Positions 1 to 5,665 of a DNA stretch of 8,100 nt are shown here, in pieces (the first letter of the stretch is position 1; each line of letters begins with the position of its first letter). A program made the translations under genes and the position numbers. Source of the DNA: Chloracidobacterium sp. UBA6041. GTDB taxonomy: Bacteria > Acidobacteriota > Blastocatellia > Pyrinomonadales > Pyrinomonadaceae. The stretch is taken from the NCBI GenBank assembly GCA_002427845.1, contig DIYZ01000068.1, positions 5,362 through 13,461 of the forward strand. Reading direction: 5' to 3'. The notes beneath the pieces were generated by a model. It saw only the letters and a program-made list of their open reading frames with translations, was not told the DNA's origin and did no database searches.

Positions 1-37
1 CTTACTGCCCCGTAGCCTCATCTTCCTGCTACACCGG

Positions 38-2419
38 ATGTACGGCGCCAATATTGAGACACTCAATGGTCAACTGCGAAGACTGACTTCGATGTGCGCT
101 CAGTTTGTCAAACTCTACGGCGACGGACCTGTCAGCGTGTTGCGTGCGCCGGCGCGCATCAACATTTTGGGTGAGCACGTCGATTACGTGTCGTACCTGC
201 CGACTGCGTCCCTTCCCTTCGGCAGCCGCGAGCACGATATGCTAATGCTCTACCGCGGGTCCGCGATCGACCGCGTGCGCGGGGCTTCCGCTTTAAAAGA
301 GTACCCGCCCTTCTCCTTCACTCTTACTGAGGGCCCTCCTTTAGGCACGAGCGGTAATGCCGAATCCGACTGGCTATCTTACCTATACGAACACCCTGCC
401 TACGCTCCCGACTGGAGCAATTACGTGAAAGGCGCAGCCTTCTTCGCGCGTATTAAGTGCGGTGCACAGGTCAGGCGCGGATTTGATTTTGTGGTTGACT
501 CAGGTATACCGGCCGGTGGGGGAGCGTCCTCTTCGTCGGCGCTGGTGGTGCTGGCCAGCGCGGCGGTGCGAGATGTTAATAAGCTCTCATACGCGCCTAT
601 GGGGTTGGCGCGCGACGCGGCCAAAGCCGAATGGTATGTCGGGACGCGCGGGGGTGCGATGGACCACATTACCATCTGCCTTGCCAAACGAGATCATGCA
701 ATACTCATCTCTTATCTGGACCAACAGGCGCGTCACGTCGCGCTGCCGGGGCAGCAGTTTCGCTGGATCACTTTCTTCTCGCAAGCTGCGGACAAAGGCC
801 GTGATGTGATGATTGAGTACAACGAGCGGGCCGCCGTCTCGCGCATAGTGCTCCCGGCGGTGATCGAAGGATGGAAGACGAAAAAACCAGAACTTTACAC
901 GGAGTGGCTTTCAGCAATTCGGTCACTTGAAATAGGAGCTACCGGGGCGCTTGACGAGATCGAAATACTACTGCAGGAGCTACCTCGGACGCTAACGCTC
1001 GCTGAGATAGGACGAGACTATCCAGAGGCTTTCGCCGCCTGTGCTCGCTCCTTCCCCATTCTTGTCGCCGAACGCGCCGAGCATCAGCTTCAGGTGCGGT
1101 CGCGTGCGCTTCATCACATTGGAGAGGTCCGCCGCGTCAAAACGGCGGCGCAGGTTCTTGAGAATTTGTCCCGCCCCCACAACAGCCGCGATGTTGAGCA
1201 AGAAGTGGATGCGGCGATGCGCCTACTCGGCACCCTATTGGATCAATCACACGCAAGTCTGCGCGACCTCTATGAAGTAAGCACTCCCGACGTGGAGCGG
1301 TTAATAGAAATCATCCGCACAAGTCCGGGAGTCTACGGAGCACATCTGATGGGCGGCGGCTTTGGCGGGAATGTGCTGGCACTAATAACTCACGAGAACG
1401 TTGAGTCACTGATTGAACGCGTGCAGGCGGAGTACTACGAACCGCAAAACCGGCAGGGTATTAGTGAAGGGTCGGTGATGATCTCAACTCCAGGTGATGG
1501 GCTCGCGCCGATGAACGTTGAATTCGTCTGGCGCGAAGCTATCGAAGACTTCAACTCTTCAGGGCAAGAGGCGACAAAATATCGCGCCGGCGTAAACGCG
1601 CTGCTCGACATTACTAGTCCTGACGAATTGCGCGAGGAAGTGTGGCCCGTGATTGTGGCGGCGGGCAAAGGCACTCGCTCTCTCGCGTCTGGGTTGGCGA
1701 TACCCAAGCCCCTCGCGGCCGTTCTGGGTACACCTGCAATCCTTCATGTACTGCGCAATGTTCGCACCGCATTCGGCCAGACCCGTCGGCCGATTGTGAT
1801 CGTTTCGCCCGAGACGGCGGCCCAGATACGAGCGCTGATAACAGAAGATGTGACTTTTGTCGTCCAACCGGAGGCTCTGGGCACCGGCGACGCCGTGCGG
1901 TGTGCACACGAACAGATGCAGGGTTTTCAGGGCCGGGCCCTGGTTGTCTGGGGTACGCAACCTGTTATCCGGCCAGAGACGATGCGACGCACGTTAAAGC
2001 TCTCCGCACTCTTTGCAGCTTATGAGATGGTGCTTCCCACCGCGCATATGCACCGGCCCTACGCACCACTGCTGCGTGACGACCGCGGAAGAGTGCAATC
2101 TGCGCGCGAGACACATCTTGAACAAGCCGACCGTCTGCACTTCGGCGAAAGCAACATCGGAATGTTCATACTAAAGAGCGAGGCGATGTTCAAAGCTCTC
2201 ATTGACCTGAACCAACGTCACTGGAACGAGACTGAGCGGCGTTACGAGCGTCACGGCGGAGAGCTGGGTTTTCCAAACGAGCTCATCAACTACTTCGCCG
2301 CACGGGAGAATGGCGTTTTCGCGTGCCCAATTGCTGACAGTCGCGAGGAACAGGGGATCAAGACGTTAGAAGACATCGCCCACTGTGAGCGGTTCATCTC
2401 GGAGTTGGCTACGCAGTGA
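38..2419 (+). CDS. Bifunctional GHMP (galactokinase-family) sugar kinase fused to a GlmU-like nucleotidyltransferase
   Basis: Predicted cytoplasmic enzyme of 793 residues with two domains. Residues about 20-480 form a galactokinase-type GHMP kinase: sugar-binding motif R40-x-N42-x-x-GEH-x-DY (to Y50), ATP loop GGGASSSS at 160-167, GAMD with the probable catalytic base D209, and the C-terminal motif GAHLMGGGFGG at 434-444. Residues about 536-790 form a nucleotidyltransferase: AAGKGTR at 541-547, PKPL at 556-559, QPEALGTGD at 610-618 and a conserved N706. Normal galactokinases are about 400 residues, so the extra length is the fused domain. The kinase should make a sugar-1-phosphate and the second domain an NDP-sugar; which sugar is unknown. 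Where GlmU has its metal-binding YGDVP, this protein has WGTQP (T640), so the second activity is uncertain. The start is not secure: there is no clear ribosome site, M19 (base 92) is possible, and the frame stays open to the left window edge. Confidence 0.9.
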   Translation: MYGANIETLNGQLRRLTSMCAQFVKLYGDGPVSVLRAPARINILGEHVDYVSYLPTASLPFGSREHDMLMLYRGSAIDRVRGASALKEYPPFSFTLTEGPPLGTSGNAESDWLSYLYEHPAYAPDWSNYVKGAAFFARIKCGAQVRRGFDFVVDSGIPAGGGASSSSALVVLASAAVRDVNKLSYAPMGLARDAAKAEWYVGTRGGAMDHITICLAKRDHAILISYLDQQARHVALPGQQFRWITFFSQAADKGRDVMIEYNERAAVSRIVLPAVIEGWKTKKPELYTEWLSAIRSLEIGATGALDEIEILLQELPRTLTLAEIGRDYPEAFAACARSFPILVAERAEHQLQVRSRALHHIGEVRRVKTAAQVLENLSRPHNSRDVEQEVDAAMRLLGTLLDQSHASLRDLYEVSTPDVERLIEIIRTSPGVYGAHLMGGGFGGNVLALITHENVESLIERVQAEYYEPQNRQGISEGSVMISTPGDGLAPMNVEFVWREAIEDFNSSGQEATKYRAGVNALLDITSPDELREEVWPVIVAAGKGTRSLASGLAIPKPLAAVLGTPAILHVLRNVRTAFGQTRRPIVIVSPETAAQIRALITEDVTFVVQPEALGTGDAVRCAHEQMQGFQGRALVVWGTQPVIRPETMRRTLKLSALFAAYEMVLPTAHMHRPYAPLLRDDRGRVQSARETHLEQADRLHFGESNIGMFILKSEAMFKALIDLNQRHWNETERRYERHGGELGFPNELINYFAARENGVFACPIADSREEQGIKTLEDIAHCERFISELATQ

Positions 2420-2498
2420 TCTTGACAACTTTTGACGGGCCGAACCGCCTGGCGCCGAACAATTTAGAAAAAGTTTTATCTTGAGTAAGTGAGGAATA

Positions 2499-3809
2499 AT
2501 GGCAACAGCCGAACAAACGACTGGCATTAGCCGGCGTCCGATCAAACACTTGCGCTGGTGGATTGGCGGTCTGCTCTTTGCTTCGACCGTCATAAACTAC
2601 ATCGACCGACAAACTTTCTCCGTACTCGGTCCCTACCTGAAGATCGGCTACCACTGGAACAACGAACAGTTTGCGGTGATCATCATCGCTTTCCGCGTTG
2701 CCTACTCAATCGGCCAGACCGTCTCTGGCCGCCTCATTGATCGGGTTGGAACTCGCAAAGGGCTGACGATTACGGTCATTTGGTATTCGATCGCTGCGAT
2801 GCTCACTTCGCTCGCCGTCGGCTTGCGTAGTTTTGCAGTCTTCCGCTTCCTGCTGGGTGCAGGGGAATCGGCAAACTGGCCGGCGGCGACGAAGGCGGTC
2901 TCGGAATGGTTTCCGAAACGTGAACGCGGGTGGGCCGTGGCCCTCTTCGATAGCGGCTCATCAATCGGAGGAGCGATCGCGCCGCTACTCGTCATTGGCC
3001 TATACAAGTATTTCGGAGGTTGGCGACCCACTTTCATCATTACCGGCACGCTCGGATTTTTATGGCTGGTCGCATGGCGCTGGCTCTACTTCCCACCGGA
3101 AGAGCACCCCCGCATCGGCGAGGATGAACTAAGAATGATTTTAGCGGACCGACAGGAGCAGGATTCGGCAGAGGCACGCACCGGTCCACGTCCGGGCTGG
3201 AAGGATCTGCTTAAGCTTCCGCAAACGTGGGGCATTATCGCGGCGCGCACCATGACCGATCCAATCTGGTTCTTTATCACAGACTGGTTTGCGATTTACC
3301 TGGTCGCCAAAGGCATCAATCCAGAACAAGGACTTCTTGCCTTCTGGATTCCGTTCGTTGCGGCAGACCTGGGTAACTTCTTCGGCGGCGGCTTGTCCAG
3401 TTGGCTAATCCGGCGTGGGTGGCCCGTCTTGCGCGCACGCAAAGCGGTCGTCATTTTCGGCGGTCTCGGGATGGCGCTATTGATTCCGACCGTTTTTACT
3501 TCGAACCTCTTCGCGCTCGCCGGACTCTTTGCCATCTCGACTTTCGCGTACGCCTCCTTCTCGACCATGGCGCTCGTGTTGCCTTCGGACCTTTATCGTA
3601 GCGAATCGGTGGCGACTGTCAGCGGTATGAGCGGGACAGGAGCGGGCCTCGGGACGATCATTTCAACCTACTTGATAGGCTACGTCTCTGACCGCTATTC
3701 TTTCGAGCCAATTCTAATCGCCGCGAGCCTGGTCCCGCTCGTCGGCATGGTGCTTGTTCTGCTGCTAATCCGCGACACCGGGACGGCGCGCGCTGAACGT
3801 GTAGCCTAG
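2499..3809 (+). CDS. MFS transporter, anion:cation symporter (ExuT-like) family
   Basis: Integral inner-membrane transporter of 436 residues, the usual length for a 12-helix major facilitator protein. Hydrophobic segments run through the whole chain. The first helix carries INYIDRQ (32-38), the cytoplasmic loop between helices 2 and 3 carries the MFS signature GRLIDRVGTRKG (77-88), and the stretch RFLLGAGESANWPAATKA (116-133) followed by SEWFP and SGSSIGGAIAP (152-161) is typical of the ACS family that includes hexuronate, glucarate and galactonate carriers. A charged loop near residues 198-230 separates the two six-helix halves. The likely substrate is a sugar acid or related organic anion imported with a cation, but family membership does not fix it. 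It starts 79 bases after the kinase fusion gene; GAGGA at 2491-2495 sits only 3 bases before the ATG, a tight but usable ribosome site. Same strand and short spacing suggest cotranscription with its neighbours. Confidence 0.92.
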   Translation: MATAEQTTGISRRPIKHLRWWIGGLLFASTVINYIDRQTFSVLGPYLKIGYHWNNEQFAVIIIAFRVAYSIGQTVSGRLIDRVGTRKGLTITVIWYSIAAMLTSLAVGLRSFAVFRFLLGAGESANWPAATKAVSEWFPKRERGWAVALFDSGSSIGGAIAPLLVIGLYKYFGGWRPTFIITGTLGFLWLVAWRWLYFPPEEHPRIGEDELRMILADRQEQDSAEARTGPRPGWKDLLKLPQTWGIIAARTMTDPIWFFITDWFAIYLVAKGINPEQGLLAFWIPFVAADLGNFFGGGLSSWLIRRGWPVLRARKAVVIFGGLGMALLIPTVFTSNLFALAGLFAISTFAYASFSTMALVLPSDLYRSESVATVSGMSGTGAGLGTIISTYLIGYVSDRYSFEPILIAASLVPLVGMVLVLLLIRDTGTARAERVA

Positions 3810-3855
3810 TCTAAATGTAATACGATTCAGACCAGCCTCTTCGGAAGGCGAGTTT

Positions 3856-5202
3856 ATGAAGCCACTTAAGATCGGAATCACTGGCGTGCGGGGGGTAGTC
3901 GGCGAGTCGTTCACGCCTGAATTGGTCGTGGAGTTTGCCCAAGCATTTGGAACCTACATGGACGGTGGGCGGATCCTTGTTTGTCGAGACACACGCCCTT
4001 CCGGGCCGATGGTGCGAGCCGCAGTAAGCGCTGGTTTACTAGCTGCTGGCTGCGAAGTTATTGACCTGGACATCTGCACGACGCCGAGCATGCAACTCGC
4101 TATCACACGACTCGGTGCCGTTGGGGGTATTGCGATCACCGCCGGACACAACCCCGAGCAATGGAACGCGCTCAAGTTTGTCCGCGGTGACGGACTCTAT
4201 CTGAACTCAACCCAGGGCGAGGAACTGCTCGATATCTACCATCAAGGCGAGTTCGTCAAAACTGGATGGGACAAGATCAAGACTGGCATTGAGAGCGTCG
4301 ATGCAACTTCCCATCACATCAAAATACTAAAAGGGGCCTTCGACGTTGAGGCGATCAAAGCGAAGCACCTAACGGTGGCGGTGGACTGCTGCAATGGCGC
4401 GTGTGCACAACTTATTCCGCGCTGGCTCGCAGCATTGGGCTGCGAAGTGCTGGCCCTCAACGACGATCCGTCTGCTCCCTTTCCCCACTCACCCGAGCCG
4501 AAGCCCGAGACCATGGCGCAGCTGCGAGCGGTGGTTAAGGCAGGCCGTGCCGACATCGGATTCGCCCACGACGCGGATGGCGAGCGACTGGGCATCGTCA
4601 CGGAACAGGGTGAACCCCTTTCGGAAGAGTTAACGCTGGCCCTTGCCACGGAGATACGATTGCAGCAACAGGTCGGACCCATCGTCACTAATGTTTCTAC
4701 TGGCAGCGCCGTGGATCAGATTGCCGCACGCTATGGCGCGAGCGTTGTGCGCACGCCCGTTGGACAGGCCTACATATCCGAAGCGATGTTGGAGCACGAG
4801 GCCGTGCTTGGCGGCGAAGGCAGCGGCGGGATCGCAGTCCCTGAAGTGCATCCCACACACGACAGCGCCGCCGCCATCGGACTTATCCTCGAGCGATTGG
4901 CGCGCAATGGTGAGCGTGTGTCGGAGTTGGTGGGCCAACTCCCGCGCCTCACAATGATTAAGCACAACATTCAGCTTGAGCCAAACCGTCTCTATTCGAT
5001 CCTGCAAAGTTTCCGCCTCATCGTTGAGCGGGAACAACTAATTCACGATCTGACTGATGGTATAAAAGTATCGCTGCCTGACGGTTGGGTACACGCGCGG
5101 GTTTCAAACACCGAATCAATGATCCGCCTAATAGTCGAAGCGGAAGATGTTCCACGGGCACGAAAGTTGTTGGAGTGGGCGCGCGACAGAATAAGAAAGT
5201 GA
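3856..5202 (+). CDS. Phosphohexomutase (GlmM/phosphomannomutase-like) homologue lacking the catalytic serine
   Basis: A 448-residue member of the alpha-D-phosphohexomutase superfamily, full length for the family. The N-terminus ITGVRGVVG is typical of GlmM/PMM proteins of the archaeal-like branch. The phosphoserine loop, normally TASHNP, reads TAGHNP with G97 encoded by GGA, which is two base changes from any serine codon. The metal-binding loop, normally DxDxDR, reads DADGER (239-244), so its third aspartate is E243. The sugar-binding loop GEGSGG (320-325) is intact, and the phosphate-binding loop is RVSNTESMIR (415-424), with serine where the paralogue has proline. By family knowledge the mutase reaction passes phosphate through that serine, so this protein is either inactive as a mutase, changed in function, or a binding or regulatory partner. 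GGAAGG at 3843-3848, 7 bases before ATG, supports the start. It follows the transporter by 46 bases and is paralogous to the gene at 5666-7027. Confidence 0.9.
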   Translation: MKPLKIGITGVRGVVGESFTPELVVEFAQAFGTYMDGGRILVCRDTRPSGPMVRAAVSAGLLAAGCEVIDLDICTTPSMQLAITRLGAVGGIAITAGHNPEQWNALKFVRGDGLYLNSTQGEELLDIYHQGEFVKTGWDKIKTGIESVDATSHHIKILKGAFDVEAIKAKHLTVAVDCCNGACAQLIPRWLAALGCEVLALNDDPSAPFPHSPEPKPETMAQLRAVVKAGRADIGFAHDADGERLGIVTEQGEPLSEELTLALATEIRLQQQVGPIVTNVSTGSAVDQIAARYGASVVRTPVGQAYISEAMLEHEAVLGGEGSGGIAVPEVHPTHDSAAAIGLILERLARNGERVSELVGQLPRLTMIKHNIQLEPNRLYSILQSFRLIVEREQLIHDLTDGIKVSLPDGWVHARVSNTESMIRLIVEAEDVPRARKLLEWARDRIRK

Positions 5203-5210
5203 GGAGTGGA

Positions 5211-5257
5211 TCTTGGTATTTAGAACTTTGTACTTAGTGCTTTGTATTTAGTGCTTT
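5211..5257 (+). repeat. Left outer arm, AT-rich 14-base units
   Basis: The arm is built from units of 14 bases: GAACTTTGTACTTA (5223-5236), GTGCTTTGTATTTA (5237-5250) and a partial GTGCTTTC. TTAGTGCTTT occurs at 5234-5243 and again at 5248-5257. Positions 5211-5251 match the reverse complement of 5622-5662 at 34 of 41 positions by hand alignment, including a 13-base identical core ACTTAGTGCTTTG. In addition GGATCTTGGT at 5208-5217 is exactly complementary to ACCAAGATCC at 5356-5365. Confidence 0.75.
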
Positions 5258-5327
5258 CAGCCAATATGGTGTTTCTAAAGTTCTCGCAACAAATAAGTCT
5301 GTCTATTCTTCGGTCGTTCTAGTCTTC

Positions 5328-5354
5328 GGTCCCGGAGGGACCAAATGTTTATAG
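5328..5354 (+). repeat. Hairpin repeat copy 1: GGTCCC/GGGACC stem plus AAATGTTTATAG
   Basis: A perfect 6-base-pair stem, GGTCCC (5328-5333) and GGGACC (5337-5342), closes a GGA loop and is followed directly by AAATGTTTATAG (5343-5354). It has the same layout as copies 2 and 3 nearby. A short direct repeat TCTTCGGTC (5307-5315 and 5323-5331) leads into it. The stem is short and no T-run follows, so a classical intrinsic terminator is unlikely. Confidence 0.75.
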
Positions 5355-5378
5355 AACCAAGATCCCAAACAACCTTGA

Positions 5379-5398
5379 AGCTCCGGAGGAGCGAAATG
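5379..5398 (+). repeat. Hairpin repeat copy 2: GCTCC/GGAGC stem plus GAAATG
   Basis: Stem GCTCC (5380-5384) and GGAGC (5388-5392) closes a GGA loop and is followed by GAAATG (5393-5398). It aligns with copy 1 base for base in layout (6+3+6 then AAATG), with the outermost pair broken (A/G) and the inner stem bases changed together on both sides. The TTTATAG part of the box is not kept; the sequence continues as GGTTTTG. Confidence 0.65.
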
Positions 5399-5404
5399 GG
5401 TTTT

Positions 5405-5499
5405 GTCAGAACCACCTGCGGTAGCGGGTGGGCCAATTCTTTCGTGCGACTCGACTCTGCTTCAGCATAAACCCACCCGCTACCGCAGGTGGTTCCGAC
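5405..5499. repeat. Inner inverted repeat, 28-base arms
   Basis: Positions 5405-5432 and 5472-5499 are reverse complements at 27 of 28 positions, separated by 39 bases. The core of the left arm, 5412-5431, is itself a small palindrome: CCACC with GGTGG and GC with GC around a GGTA loop, with one G-T pair. RNA across the region could therefore fold either as one long hairpin or as two small ones. The long stem has no T-run after it. Confidence 0.85.
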
Positions 5500-5524
5500 A
5501 AGGAGCTCTTTCCGGCAACATGAG

Positions 5525-5551
5525 CTATAAACATTTGGCCGCTCTGCGGCC
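5525..5551 (-). repeat. Hairpin repeat copy 3 (inverted): GGCCGC/GCGGCC stem plus AAATGTTTATAG
   Basis: Read on the minus strand this is GGCCGC, loop AGA, GCGGCC, then AAATGTTTATAG. The box is identical over 12 bases to that of copy 1, while the stem differs at two positions that are changed on both sides so pairing is kept. The opposite orientation pairs it with copy 1 around the inner inverted repeat. Confidence 0.75.
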
Positions 5552-5556
5552 AGGGC

Positions 5557-5583
5557 ACGATTTGTCGTTAGAAATTTATAGAC
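5557..5583 (+). repeat. Possible degenerate hairpin repeat copy 4
   Basis: ACGA (5557-5560) and TCGT (5565-5568) can form a 4-base-pair stem, followed after TAG by AAATTTATAGAC (5572-5583), which resembles the AAATGTTTATAG box with one base missing. The stem is short and the spacing differs from the other copies, so this is only a probable relic. Confidence 0.35.
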
Positions 5584-5621
5584 AGGACACTAGGTTGACC
5601 CTCGACAAGTTGGTTCAAGTT

Positions 5622-5662
5622 CCAAGTTCAAAGCACTAAGTTCAAAGTACAAAACACCAAGA
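5622..5662 (-). repeat. Right outer arm, AT-rich 14-base units (inverted)
   Basis: This is the reverse-complement partner of 5211-5251. On the plus strand AAGTTCAAAG occurs at 5624-5633 and 5638-5647, a 14-base period like that of the left arm. It ends 3 bases before the ATG at 5666, so it forms the immediate leader of the second mutase gene and leaves no room for a separate ribosome site. Confidence 0.75.
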
Positions 5663-5665
5663 CCT

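Larger units (their letters stand above)
5211..5662. repeat. Nested palindromic repeat region filling the gap between the two mutase genes
   Basis: This 452-base stretch occupies nearly the whole 463-base gap. It begins 8 bases after the stop codon of the first mutase and ends 3 bases before the ATG of the second. From outside in it holds imperfect inverted arms (5211-5251 with 5622-5662), an inverted pair of AAATGTTTATAG boxes each next to a small hairpin (5343-5354 with 5525-5536), and an inner 28-base inverted repeat (5405-5432 with 5472-5499). The centres of the three pairs lie at about 5437, 5440 and 5452, so the whole is close to one large palindrome. I see no transposase, no tRNA and no convincing protein gene in it. 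It could be a MITE-like or REP-type composite, or a cluster of independent repeats; target-site duplications are not evident. Confidence 0.8.

Noticed and set aside
1559..1960. Minus-strand open frame of 133 codons inside the kinase fusion gene
   Set aside because: It lies opposite the nucleotidyltransferase motifs, which are clearly coding on the plus strand, and shows no family features.
2422..2450. TTGACA at 2422-2427 as a -35 box for the transporter gene
   Set aside because: No acceptable -10 hexamer lies 16-18 bases downstream, and the short gap fits cotranscription.
5405..5499. Inner inverted repeat as an intrinsic terminator
   Set aside because: The loop is 39 bases and no T-run follows the stem; a structural or mobile repeat fits better.
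5403..5639. Open frame of 78 codons across the repeat region
   Set aside because: It runs through the inner inverted repeat, the hairpin copy and the right arm, has no ribosome site, and its product has no recognisable domain; the reading frame is explained by the palindromic repeats.
5211..5662. CRISPR array
   Set aside because: The repeats are inverted and of several kinds, with no regular direct repeats and spacers and no cas genes in view.
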